47,654 nt of DNA, taken from assembly GCA_902826865.1 (NCBI GenBank), contig CADEGN010000001.1, positions 1 through 47,654 on the forward strand. Direction: 5' to 3'. Below are positions 9,601 to 17,208 of this stretch, one piece after another (the first letter of the stretch is position 1; each line of letters opens with the position of its first letter). The position numbers and the translations under genes were made by a program. Under the pieces are notes generated by a model. The model made no database searches and was not told where the DNA came from. It saw only the letters and a program-made list of their open reading frames with translations. This DNA comes from an uncultured Myxococcales bacterium (lineage in GTDB: Bacteria > Myxococcota_A > Polyangia > Nannocystales > Nannocystaceae).

Positions 9601-9880
9601 GCTCGACCGCGAATCCTCGCATCGACTGGTAACGCGGGACGATGTCCTTGATCGTGCCGGGCAGGATGTGCCCGTAGTGCGGCAGGCCGGTGGCGAACGG
9701 CGGGCCATCGTAGAAGACGAAGGTCTTACGATCGAGTCGCCCGCTGGCGGCGTCGGCACCGAGGCGCAGGCTTTGTCCCTCGATGTCACGCTCGCGCCAA
9801 AAATCGAGGATCCCATGCTCCAGCCGGGGAAGATCGAGTTGGGTGGGCGGTGGCTGGAGGCTGGAGTCGCGTTCGGCCAT
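6608..9880 (-). CDS. ileS: Isoleucyl-tRNA synthetase, IleRS2 (eukaryote-like) type
   Basis: 1090 aa class I synthetase that charges tRNA-Ile. The HIGH-type motif is HYGH (68-71) within DGPPFATGLPHYGHILPG, and KMSKR is at 632-636. A large CP1 editing domain separates them, followed by the anticodon-binding domain and a C-terminal extension. The phrase DGPPFATGLPHYGH is the signature of the eukaryote-like IleRS2 clade rather than the bacterial IleRS1 form (DGPPYANG.IHIGH). IleRS2 enzymes are known to be naturally resistant to mupirocin. ATG 9880 is favoured because MAERDSSLQ leads directly into the conserved N-terminus; in-frame starts at 9916 and 9940 would add 12 or 20 residues. Divergent from the lipoprotein gene at 10120. 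Confidence 0.96.
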   Translation of the reverse strand: MAERDSSLQPPPTQLDLPRLEHGILDFWRERDIEGQSLRLGADAASGRLDRKTFVFYDGPPFATGLPHYGHILPGTIKDIVPRYQSMRGFAVERRFGWDCHGLPIESLTEDQLGVHGKAEIEGYGIAKFNGACRAGVLKYTEQWRSTVRRMGRWVDFDNDYKTMDVSFMESVWWVFHRLWEQGMVFEGHRVQPVSPALGTPLSNFEVAQGPQERDPVTRKDGHKRRQDPSVTVRFRLEDEDASLWAWTTTPWTLPSNLALAVHPELQYVKVRIDATAEVAYLEPSRLADYQAKGKIGTTTELARVHGRELVGRPYAPLLPYFADRKESDGKRVAFKVVGADYVSTDAGTGIVHQAPAFGEDDYEVGRREGLPLVNPVSLQGIFDGRVTDFVGQHVKDADKGIIAKLKSQGSIVDLDTIVHPYPHCYRTEVPLLYMAISTWFVKVEPLRERLVANNDKIHWVPDHVGSGRFGNWLASARDWNVARNRYWGTPIPIWRCDQNPDELVCIGSIAELESLAGLPQGSIADLHRESVDGITFPSKTTPGGVMRRVPEVFDCWFESGSMPYAQNHYPFRSEKRDYVERSIPADFIAEGLDQTRGWFYTLHVLATALFDRPAFAHVIVNGLVLAEDGKKMSKRLKNYPDPLEVIETHGADALRAYLVSSAAVKAEPMRFSDKGVRDTVRTVLLPLWNAYNFLATYARADGWSPAVADLSARPTGKLDRWILSRLQAFVAELEADLDQYALANATPALQRICDDLNNWYIRRGRRRYWRGRTEGDGDKHDAYATLFRAIVTVTKAIAPVVPFLTEFLYQRLLVDTDLAPADESSVHLSRWPEADLSLRDEALEAEVAAVRAAVALGLAVREREKIPVRRPLPFVTVASADPRIRAAVATMESELLGELNVKRLDLVEDDSKLCTLHAKANFKVLGKRLGGRMKQVAEQIAVLDAAAIATLVRTGSITVGGEIVTSEEVLVTREALSGHAAEVGDGMTVVLDTTVTPELRREGHARELVNRVQTLRKDAGLDVSAQIELGIATSGEIKEMLGDSALRELVAGEVLARAVTLADRVEEGAWTKISAEDIDGIAVTLGLRT

Positions 9881-10064
9881 GGGATATCCCGCCCCGAAGG
9901 CGCGGGCCCCACCCATGGCAAGCGTGGGCGCCGCGGTCAAGTGCGTTGGCCGACGCGTAAGCCGACGCGCACGCGCACGTTACGACTCGGGCGTCTCCCT
10001 GAGGGCGGGCCGCCGAGACGCTCGAACCTACGAAAACGGCCACACCCACCTCGGGCCCCGCGAA

Positions 10065-10093
10065 TTGCTCGTCACCTGCCCACCGGGTATCCT
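10065..10093 (+). promoter_or_regulatory. Candidate promoter of the lipoprotein gene at 10120
   Basis: TTGCTC (10065-10070), a 17-nt spacer and TATCCT (10088-10093). The predicted leader is about 20 nt and contains GGAG at a good distance from ATG 10120, so this gene has an ordinary leader, unlike several others in the window. Confidence 0.4.
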
Positions 10094-10119
10094 CCGACCC
10101 GGCCGCCCACGGAGCTCCA

Positions 10120-11376
10120 ATGAAGCGCTCAACTCGGTTTACATGTCTTTTTTCCAGCCTTGTCGCCCTGAACTGCACCGCCGGCGGCACCGGGTGCGGC
10201 GGTGGAGGCAGCGACGGCGGAGCGAGTCAGGCGCCGTTCCGCGACTCGTGGAGCGTCGTCCACGAGGGCGCGTTCGACATGATCGATGCCGATGGCAATC
10301 CGCTGATCACACGGCTCACGATTGGTCGTGAGCTCGGGGCGGCCGACAATTTCTACAATCGCGGCGATGTGATCGTGGAGTTCAACGGCGAGCCCAACAA
10401 GATCAAGGTCGAGTTCCGGCGGTTCGCGTACACCGACACGGAAGAGTCGGCAAAGGACGCCTACAAAAAGGTGCTTTTCTACGCCTACGCGCTCTCGGGT
10501 TCACCGAAGCAGCCCTCGCAGATGGACGCCGAGGACCAATGCGGCGGCGAAGATGAGGACGGCAACCCCCTGCCCTGGCAGGAAGACTGCTCGATCCTCG
10601 TCTACTACGACGGCATCACCCAGCCCCAGCGGGTCGGCGCCGACGTCCGTGTCACGCTCCCGCCTGACTACAAGGAGCTGGTCGCCATCGAGACCTCGGA
10701 CAATACCGCGGATGACACCTACCCGAACCGCGGTGATGTGTGCGTCTCTGGCCTCAACGGTAAGCTCGACGTTGCGCTTCAGAACGGTCAGGCCTTCGTG
10801 TCGACCAATCCCAGTATTGTGCCGTCACCCACGTGTCCCCCTGACGGCATTGCCGACTGCGAGATGTTTGACGATGTCACCAACAACGCTGATCCCAACG
10901 TCCCGGAGCCCGGCTCGGATGCATGGTCGTCGAAATGCCTGTGCGTCAACCAGATGTATGACTTCGGCGGAATCAGCGTGAAGTCGTCCGAGCCGTTCGC
11001 CGCCAATCTCACCGCTGATATCCCGGCGGATCTGTGGTCGGCGTTCCGGGTGGAGAACGCGGGCAAGAACGAGAAGGGTGGCAAGAACTGCCCCTCCGCC
11101 GTCGAAGGCCTAGGCGACGTGGAGTACACGCAGAACGATGCCAACGAACCCTGGAACCTGCAGGGTTCCGCCAACATCCCGTCGAAGTCTGCGACCGTGG
11201 GCGCCGGCTTCCGCGTCGAGTTGGTCTCGGCCGGCTGCGAGCCGGTGTCGTCAGTGGAGTCGCCGGAGGCCTGGGACCCCGACAATCCAGATCCCAAGGC
11301 CGAGCTGCGCGGAAACGCGAAGGTCTGCGCCGGCTGTCTGCAGGGCAAGACCTGCGAAGACCTGCTCGGTGGCTAG
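10120..11376 (+). CDS. Hypothetical secreted lipoprotein
   Basis: 418 aa, not recognised. The N-terminus MKRSTRFTCLFSSLVALNC is a signal peptide; Cys19 (after ALN) or Cys26 (in a TGCGGGG stretch) could be the lipid-bearing residue. The mature part is acidic and rich in Asp/Asn/Gly, with paired cysteines (CGGEDEDGNPLPWQEDC, CPPDGIADCEMF, a KCLCVNQMYDFGG stretch, and CAGCLQGKTC near the end), suggesting a disulphide-stabilised extracellular fold. A predicted strand pattern runs from NRGDVIVEFNGEPNKIKVEF. The ATG at 10120 has GGAG 9 nt upstream. It lies between ileS (divergent) and the caspase-like gene, with a 250-nt gap to the latter that holds a strong hairpin, so the two are probably separate transcription units. 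Confidence 0.8.
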   Translation: MKRSTRFTCLFSSLVALNCTAGGTGCGGGGSDGGASQAPFRDSWSVVHEGAFDMIDADGNPLITRLTIGRELGAADNFYNRGDVIVEFNGEPNKIKVEFRRFAYTDTEESAKDAYKKVLFYAYALSGSPKQPSQMDAEDQCGGEDEDGNPLPWQEDCSILVYYDGITQPQRVGADVRVTLPPDYKELVAIETSDNTADDTYPNRGDVCVSGLNGKLDVALQNGQAFVSTNPSIVPSPTCPPDGIADCEMFDDVTNNADPNVPEPGSDAWSSKCLCVNQMYDFGGISVKSSEPFAANLTADIPADLWSAFRVENAGKNEKGGKNCPSAVEGLGDVEYTQNDANEPWNLQGSANIPSKSATVGAGFRVELVSAGCEPVSSVESPEAWDPDNPDPKAELRGNAKVCAGCLQGKTCEDLLGG

Positions 11377-11492
11377 CGGCGCGCGTGACACCGCCCACGC
11401 CGGTGTCGCTGCGCTCTTTCGCCGACCCTCAATCCCCACGTAGACACGCCACCGCTGGGCGTTCGCGCGTCAGCACAGGCGGTTCGTCTTCG

Positions 11493-11536
11493 TCGTGCGG
11501 CCATGGGAGTCGAGTCGACTCCCATGGCCCGCACGA
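11493..11536. terminator. Long near-perfect inverted repeat, possible terminator or operator
   Basis: Arms of 21 bp (11493-11513 and 11515-11536) around a single central G at 11514, with one extra C at 11530. The inner 15 bp on each side are perfectly complementary and include CCATGGGAGTCGA. It lies 117 nt after the lipoprotein gene and 92 nt before the caspase-like gene. There is no T tract after it, so either a factor-dependent or bidirectional terminator, or a protein-binding palindrome, is possible. Confidence 0.6.
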
Positions 11537-11627
11537 GTAAGATCGCTGCGCGAGCAAGGTCACAGCGGGTGCATCGGCGCTCGAGCTCGGTCCCCGCGTA
11601 CCTAGGCATGTCAGGACGAGTGTCGCG

Positions 11628-12269
11628 ATGAAGAAAGCAGCCGTCGTCTACCAGGGACCCGAGTTCGCCGAGTCCGCGTTTGCTGTGCGCGACTACTTCG
11701 CGCAGCTGGGGTTCGCGACGACGGCCAGTGATACAGGCAAAGGCGATGACAACACTCCGTCGCGCCTAACCCCATCGTTGACGCTATTGCCCGGGGGATG
11801 TGACGTGACCGTTTGGCTGTCGCACGGTGGGTGGGACGGCCCCTCGTTCTTCCAGCGCGCGGGCGATCCAACTGCGACGTTCAATCGACGCGAAAAACAG
11901 TCAGCACCCGGTACGCCGCGCTGGGTGGAGTTGCAGAACGGGCTTGCGCACCACCTGCAGCCGCCCGGCTTTCTGATCTCCCACGCCTGTCACTCCGCGG
12001 GATCGAACCGCTTCGAGGCCTGGGAACACGCCAAGGTCACACCAGGCATGACCGAGGCCCGATGGACCGAGGCGGTCGCGCGAGAGATGAAGATCTACAC
12101 GGCCGGCGTCGAGGGCAAGACGCCGTCGGCCAACCGACAATGGGCTGTCTCGTTCGCACAGTACTGCATGGAAGGCGGCCTGCCGCGACAAGCCTCGCGC
12201 GTGTATCGCCCCGGCGGCGAGCTTGTGTCGGATTGGCCAGGTTGGCTGGCGCTCCGCGCAAATTCGTAA
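11628..12269 (+). CDS. Caspase/CHAT-like small protein with His-Cys dyad
   Basis: 213 aa, cytoplasmic (no signal peptide or membrane segment). It has the order of a clan CD cysteine-peptidase core: an N-terminal strand KKAAVVYQG followed by a helix, then VTVWLSHGGWDGPS with His66-Gly67-Gly68, then GFLISHACHSAGSNRF with Cys121. H-G followed about 55 residues later by an A-C-x-S-G-type motif after a hydrophobic strand is the hallmark of caspase, CHAT and gingipain folds. The prodomain and death-fold adaptors are missing. AGGA about 11 nt upstream of ATG 11628 fits as a ribosome site. Family assignment is an inference from motifs only; a non-peptidase with the same fold is possible. Neighbours give no clear partner. 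Confidence 0.6.
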   Translation: MKKAAVVYQGPEFAESAFAVRDYFAQLGFATTASDTGKGDDNTPSRLTPSLTLLPGGCDVTVWLSHGGWDGPSFFQRAGDPTATFNRREKQSAPGTPRWVELQNGLAHHLQPPGFLISHACHSAGSNRFEAWEHAKVTPGMTEARWTEAVAREMKIYTAGVEGKTPSANRQWAVSFAQYCMEGGLPRQASRVYRPGGELVSDWPGWLALRANS

Positions 12270-12503
12270 GAACGACCGGGGGTGCGCCTTCGTCTCGGCG
12301 CCTTGCCAGGGCCGAACATGACGGCGTTTCGTTTCGCCGATGTCGCAGCACCGTCGCCATCGATGCCGCGCGATCGCAATCGCCATTCGAGGTGTTCGAG
12401 ATCGACCGGTGACCGCGGCGCCTAGCGGCGCGCGCCGCCCGGCGATCGTCGACCTCGAAAGCGGGCTTGTCGCGGGCACCTGCGCCTAGACGCGCGGATT
12501 GCC

Positions 12504-13886
12504 TTACTCGCACGCCTCGAACGCCCCGACGTCGGGGCCAGCGCCCTGTGGCCGCGACCGGCCCTCGTGGTCGGTCGCGGGCGCATCGGTGGCCGCGCCC
12601 TGGTTCTTCGCGGGGGAGTCCGCCTGGAGGTGGAAATCGAGGCTGTCCGCGTCGACGAACAACGGATCCTCGCCGTCGATCGTCCCGGTTTCCGAGTAGT
12701 ACATGCCGGCGGGGTGAATCGAGACGAACGGGCCGGGGCCGAAATGGAGATTGTTGATGAGTTGGTGCCCTCCGCCGCTGTTGTAGAAGCTGACGCCTGA
12801 GTCGCCGCTACCCTCGTCGGTGCGGTTGTTGAAGAAGATGTTGTTCTGGATCACGTCGTTCTCAGCGCCGGCATACAAAACGATGCCCGACCGATTGTGT
12901 GCAAAGGCGAACGTGTTGTTCACGATGAACCAGTCGCTCGCCCCGGTGTATTCGGGCCCGGGGGCGTACGAAATGTCCTCGTAGCCGGCGACTTGGATCC
13001 CCCAGAAGGCGTTCCCGTAGATTAGGTTGTTGGAGATGGTCCAGGACTTTCCGCTGGTGTAGATGCCATGCTCTTGGTTTCCCACGAAGTCGCCATTGTC
13101 CGCGATCACGTTGCCATCGATGAGCACCCTGGTGCCGTTGCCGCCGATCCCCTGGCCGTTGCTGCTGTGGAGATGGCAGCGAGTAACAACGATGTCGTGT
13201 CCATTGGTAATCTCGATGTTTTTGCCGTGACCGTTCTTGACCTCGAGCCCGTCGAGGGTGATCCAGCCGATGGCACCGCCCTGGTAGTTGGTCGCCTGAA
13301 TGACGATCGCATTCCCGTCGTGTTCGTTGTCGATGACGGGCGTCTCCCCGGGGTAGTTGCGCAGCGTAATTGGCTGGCCCTCCTCACCGGAGTCGCGGAA
13401 GCGCACGTTCTGCGTGTACGTTCCTCCGCGTAGAACGATCGTGTCTCCCGCGACGGCGCGGTCGATGCCCTCTTGAATGGTGGCGAGCGGTGCGGCTTCG
13501 TCACCGGCGTTGCTATCGCTGCCGCCCGAGGCGGCAACGAAGTAGAGCTGTCCGGTGTCCGGCAGCGGTGTCTCGCCAGCCGCATCGCAGCCGAGGGGTT
13601 CGCCTCCGCTTTCCGTCGACGCCGCGCCATCGGCCGTTGACTCCCCGCCATCGGTCGTCGGTAGCCCGCCCTCGGTCGTCGGTAGCCCGCCCCCCGTCGG
13701 TAGTCCGCCATCGGTCGTCGGCCCACCGCCGCCGGTGGTTGGTCCTTGATCGTCGGTGGATGGTCCGCCGCCATCGGCAGTCACCAACCTGTCGTCCGCT
13801 GCCGGCCCGGCTTGGCAGGCGCCGGTGGCCAGCATTGCGGCAAGGAAACGGTTCGAAAACGATCGATGGGTCGTACCCAACGGCAC
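12504..13886 (-). CDS. Right-handed beta-helix (pectate-lyase-fold) lipoprotein
   Basis: 460 aa. The signal peptide ends at Cys24 (MLATGAC). Residues about 36-95 are a low-complexity linker of GGLPTT-type heptads. The rest is a parallel beta-helix: the opening YFVAASGGSDSNAGDEAAPL and a DTIVLRGGTY stretch are the DUF1565/polysaccharide-lyase-like entry, then repeated rungs such as NNLIYGNAFWGIQV, VNNTFAFAHNRSGIVLY and NNIFFNNRTDEG. These folds bind or cleave polysaccharides at the cell surface; no catalytic triad can be assigned. The start is GTG 13886, with TACTCT 7 nt upstream and an AGGGGG run adjacent. It is downstream of the M16 pair on the same strand, with 150 nt between. Confidence 0.85.
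   Translation of the reverse strand: MPLGTTHRSFSNRFLAAMLATGACQAGPAADDRLVTADGGGPSTDDQGPTTGGGGPTTDGGLPTGGGLPTTEGGLPTTDGGESTADGAASTESGGEPLGCDAAGETPLPDTGQLYFVAASGGSDSNAGDEAAPLATIQEGIDRAVAGDTIVLRGGTYTQNVRFRDSGEEGQPITLRNYPGETPVIDNEHDGNAIVIQATNYQGGAIGWITLDGLEVKNGHGKNIEITNGHDIVVTRCHLHSSNGQGIGGNGTRVLIDGNVIADNGDFVGNQEHGIYTSGKSWTISNNLIYGNAFWGIQVAGYEDISYAPGPEYTGASDWFIVNNTFAFAHNRSGIVLYAGAENDVIQNNIFFNNRTDEGSGDSGVSFYNSGGGHQLINNLHFGPGPFVSIHPAGMYYSETGTIDGEDPLFVDADSLDFHLQADSPAKNQGAATDAPATDHEGRSRPQGAGPDVGAFEACE
13650..13730. repeat. Imperfect 21-bp tandem repeat encoding the lipoprotein linker
   Basis: Units 13650-13670, 13671-13691, 13692-13709 (shortened to 18 bp) and 13710-13730 share TCGGTCGTCGGTAGCCCGCC or close variants. 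They encode GGLPTT-type heptads on the minus strand, so copy number can vary without loss of frame. Confidence 0.8.
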
Positions 13887-13893
13887 CCCCTGC

Positions 13894-13899
13894 AGAGTA
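13894..13899 (-). promoter_or_regulatory. -10-like element for the beta-helix gene
   Basis: Minus-strand TACTCT lies 7 nt before GTG 13886. No good -35 is visible. It fits the TAnnnT-near-start pattern seen at several other genes, but the G-rich stretch before the GTG could also act as a ribosome site. Confidence 0.3.
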
Positions 13900-14036
13900 G
13901 GAAGTGCCCATTCCCACCGGCCTGTCTCAGTGCGTCTCCCAAGAAATGCTCACGCCCGGACCATCCTGCGAGGAGCCTCACGACTTCGGCATCCCTCCAC
14001 TCGAAGGAGCCTCGACGTACTCAGTGCGGCGCGCGT

Positions 14037-15596
14037 TTACTTGAGCTTCGCCAGATTCGCGTCGTACTTGACGATCTTCGCCTTGGGGAAGACCTTGGCC
14101 AGCTGCGGCTCGACCTTGTCGGCGCGACCAACCACCACGACATGCGGCACCGGATGGATGTACTTCTGGGCGACCGCCTTGACGTCAGCCGGCGAAACCG
14201 ACGCGAGTTGATCCCGGTAGTCACGCCAGTAGCTCTGTGGAAGGTCGTAGACCATCGACTCGCGCAGGCGACCGGCGATCTGATCCGCAGTTTCGATCTC
14301 AAGTGGAAAGGAACCGACCATTTGCTTGAGCACGCCGTCGAACTCGGACTGCGTTGGCACTGTGGTACGCACCTGCTTGATGTGTCCGAAAATCGCGGCC
14401 AGCATCTCGCCGGTGGTCTTTGTGCGCGTGCGCGTGGTGATCGCGAACGTGCCCGGCGCTTGGCCCGGGCTTACCTCCGAGTAGATGCCATAGGTGAGCC
14501 CCTTCTTTTCGCGGATGTCCGTGAACAACCGACCGCTGGCGTTGTCGCCGAGGATCGTGTTCGCGACCTGGAGCTTTGCCCAGTCGGCATGGCTGCGTGC
14601 GATGGAGAGATTGCCGACGATGATCTCGCTTTGTGTCGAGCCTGGTCGATCGACCAAGTGAATCACGAGCTCGCGCGGGACCTCGTATGCCTTGAACTGA
14701 TTGAGTGGGTTCGGCGGCAGCGCCCCGTCGTCGGCAGGTTTCCACCCGCCAAAGGCACGCTTGACGAGCGGCTCGGCCTGCTTGGGCGTGATATCCCCAG
14801 CCACGATCAAAAACGCGTTGCTGGAGCGGTAGAACGTCTCGTGAAACTGCCGGATGTCCGCCAGCGCAATCGCGTCGATCTGCGCGTCGGTCGGGATCGC
14901 GCGCCCGTAGGGGTGCCCCTCGGGGTACGCGACCATGCCGAACAGGGCCGACGCAAGTTGTTCGGGCTGCGACTTGTTGAACGCGATCGACGTCTTCGCC
15001 TGCTCCTTGAGCTTAGCAAGCGCCTCCTCAGGGAACACTGGGTTCATCACCTCGTCTGCCATGAGGGTGAGCGCCAGCTTGATGTCTGGCGCGAGCACGC
15101 GGGCGCTGACGAACGTTGTGTGGACGTCGCTGCCGGCCCAGAGCGTGCCACCCACGAACTCGATGGCTGCGTCCAAGTTGGCTTTTGTGCGTGAGCGCGT
15201 GCCCTCCCCGAGCATCGCGGCCGTGAACTCCGCAACATGCTCCCGGTCCATCGATCCGGCGCGGATCGCCAGTTGCACCGCGACGACCGGAACTTCGTGG
15301 TTCTCGACCACGTAGACGACGAGCTTGTTCGGCAGGGTGAACGACGATGCCGCAGGAAAGTTGAAGGGCTTGGCTTGGGACGGCGGAGGCGGTTCCGGAT
15401 AAGCAACCGCTGGTTCAACCGCGACAGGCTCGGGGTTCGCCTCGGCAGCGGCCACCGGTTTCGCCACCGGCGCGGGGGATGGTTCGGAGTCTGGAGGCGT
15501 CGTTGATCGGGTCTTTGTGCACGCCGAGAGCGAAAGCGTCACCGCCAGCGCAACAGCCGAGTACAGGCCGCGGGATCGTTGGGTCGTGGTGCTCAT
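14037..15596 (-). CDS. M16-family zinc peptidase homologue, non-catalytic partner (lipoprotein)
   Basis: 519 aa. MSTTTQRSRGLYSAVALAVTLSLSAC gives a clean lipobox LSAC, then a Pro/Ala/Glu-rich linker. The two M16 half-domains follow. The zinc motif HxxEH is absent: the corresponding region reads REHVAEFTAAMLGEGTRSRT. The R/Y motif of the second half is kept (LFTDIREKKGLTYGIYS), which in M16B heterodimers comes from the non-metal subunit. It therefore likely pairs with the upstream active subunit to form a clam-shell periplasmic peptidase. The two genes are 11 nt apart and co-transcribed. ATG 15596 is preferred, with GAGAG about 10 nt upstream; a GTG at 15611 overlaps the previous stop. Confidence 0.92.
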   Translation of the reverse strand: MSTTTQRSRGLYSAVALAVTLSLSACTKTRSTTPPDSEPSPAPVAKPVAAAEANPEPVAVEPAVAYPEPPPPSQAKPFNFPAASSFTLPNKLVVYVVENHEVPVVAVQLAIRAGSMDREHVAEFTAAMLGEGTRSRTKANLDAAIEFVGGTLWAGSDVHTTFVSARVLAPDIKLALTLMADEVMNPVFPEEALAKLKEQAKTSIAFNKSQPEQLASALFGMVAYPEGHPYGRAIPTDAQIDAIALADIRQFHETFYRSSNAFLIVAGDITPKQAEPLVKRAFGGWKPADDGALPPNPLNQFKAYEVPRELVIHLVDRPGSTQSEIIVGNLSIARSHADWAKLQVANTILGDNASGRLFTDIREKKGLTYGIYSEVSPGQAPGTFAITTRTRTKTTGEMLAAIFGHIKQVRTTVPTQSEFDGVLKQMVGSFPLEIETADQIAGRLRESMVYDLPQSYWRDYRDQLASVSPADVKAVAQKYIHPVPHVVVVGRADKVEPQLAKVFPKAKIVKYDANLAKLK

Positions 15597-15607
15597 TGCC
15601 GGATCTC

Positions 15608-17071
15608 TCACTGTGGCGGGGTGATCTCAACGACCATCCATTTGTCGGTAAGATAGGTGTTGGCGACGCGCTTGATATCGGCGGGCTTCAACGCCCGGTA
15701 CTTCCGAAGATCCGTGAGGACGTAGTTCGGATCTCCGTGGAAAAGCGCGCCGTAGGCGAGAAGCGTCGCGCGACCAAGGTTGGTCGAGAGCTGCTCCACT
15801 GTGTCGACCGTCTGCGAGTTAATCGCCTTCTTCAGGTCCTTTGCGCTTACGCCCCTCTTCTTGAGACTGTCGATCTCCGCGAAAACGACTTCCTTGATCT
15901 GCGGCAACGTTACGCCCTTGACCGGGACGAACGCCGCGATCGCGGCCCCCGCGTCGCGGCCACCCGAAGCCGATTGCGGCAGTGGGATCGAAGCCACAAC
16001 CAGCTTCTTGTCGTCCTTGAGGATTCGCGTGATTCGAGATGACTCACCCTCAAGCAGAATGCTCATCAGGATCTCGACGGCGTGCCGATCCCGGTGGTCT
16101 TCGGGCACCGTCTTCCACCCCATGACGTACAGAGGTTGCTGGGCCAGCTTGTCGGGGATTTTCGACTCTAGCTTCGCTTGCGTGTGGTCGACCGCCGGGA
16201 ATGGAGTGCGGTCTTTGCCACGCGGGATCGCGCCGAAGCTCGCCTCGACCTTGGTCCGCAGCTCCTCGGTGTCCACGTCCCCAACAAACACCATCACCGC
16301 GTTGTTGGGGACGTAGTACTTGTCGAAGAACGCCTTGATGTCTTCAACCTTGGCCGCGTCGAGATCGGCGTCAGTTCCGATCGATGCGTGGCCGTAGCCG
16401 GTCCCGGCCCAGATCGATGCGAAGTAGTCCTGGAGCGCTTTGGCGTAGGGGACGTTGTCGACGCGCATCGACTTCTCCTCCTTCACCGCCTTGCGCTGGT
16501 TCTCGAAGGTCTTGTCGTTGATCGCGAGCGAACGAAGACGGTCGCTCTCGAGCCAGAGAACCATGTCGAGGTACTGGCTGGGTACAAGGTTATAGTAGAG
16601 GGTGAAATCGTTGCCTGTCCCGGCATTGAGCCTGCCACCCACGCCAAGCACGTGGCGGAAGTGCCCGCCGTCGGGCACATTTTCACTGCCCTTGAACATC
16701 ATGTGTTCGAAGAAGTGAGCGAAGCCGGTGCGACCGACCTCTTCGTCGCGCGCGCCGACGTAGAACATCGTCTGCATGGCGAACATGGGTGCGCTGTGAT
16801 CTTCGAGCACGTAGACGCGTAGACCGTTGGCCAGCACGAAGTGCTTCACCGCCATCGCGACACCAAGGCCAGGAATCGAGCCCTCGTAGGTCGCGAGTTC
16901 ACCGACCGCTGGTGACTGACGCGTCCCCTTGACCACAGCCGCAGCCTTCACAGGTTTCGCAGGCGCAGCGGTGGTTTCAACGGCCGGGCCGCTCGCCGTC
17001 GCTTCGGGAAACGCGAGTCCGAGCCAGGTCGCCACAAGGGTCAGCACGCAGACGGAAGGTCGCAATCGCAT
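15608..17071 (-). CDS. M16-family zinc metallopeptidase, catalytic subunit
   Basis: 487 aa. The signal peptide (MRLRPSVCVLTLVATWLGLAF) exports it to the periplasm. Residues 119-123 are HFFEH, the inverted zinc motif HxxEH of the insulinase/pitrilysin family, in the classic setting GFAHFFEHMMFKGS. The distal glutamate lies in the KAVKEEKSMRVDN region. It degrades peptides or processes proteins as a heterodimer with the inactive homologue just downstream. ATG 17071 is chosen: it begins the signal peptide and has GGAG about 10 nt upstream; an in-frame extension to 17179 lacks any such feature. The kinase gene upstream is 137 nt away on the same strand. Confidence 0.95.
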   Translation of the reverse strand: MRLRPSVCVLTLVATWLGLAFPEATASGPAVETTAAPAKPVKAAAVVKGTRQSPAVGELATYEGSIPGLGVAMAVKHFVLANGLRVYVLEDHSAPMFAMQTMFYVGARDEEVGRTGFAHFFEHMMFKGSENVPDGGHFRHVLGVGGRLNAGTGNDFTLYYNLVPSQYLDMVLWLESDRLRSLAINDKTFENQRKAVKEEKSMRVDNVPYAKALQDYFASIWAGTGYGHASIGTDADLDAAKVEDIKAFFDKYYVPNNAVMVFVGDVDTEELRTKVEASFGAIPRGKDRTPFPAVDHTQAKLESKIPDKLAQQPLYVMGWKTVPEDHRDRHAVEILMSILLEGESSRITRILKDDKKLVVASIPLPQSASGGRDAGAAIAAFVPVKGVTLPQIKEVVFAEIDSLKKRGVSAKDLKKAINSQTVDTVEQLSTNLGRATLLAYGALFHGDPNYVLTDLRKYRALKPADIKRVANTYLTDKWMVVEITPPQ

Positions 17072-17208
17072 GGGATGGGGCTCCGGTGGCCCTTGCGAGC
17101 CGCCGCGAACGTACCACAAACGAGCGAGGGGTCGGGTTTCGGGCCCGAGCCCTCGGCGATGGGCGTCGCGCCGAAGCACGGCGGGCGGACCGGCACCCGG
17201 GCGGCGGA

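Noticed and set aside
13746..15194. 482-codon open frame antisense to the M16 gene
   Set aside because: The minus strand encodes a clear M16 protein; this frame is a codon-bias shadow.
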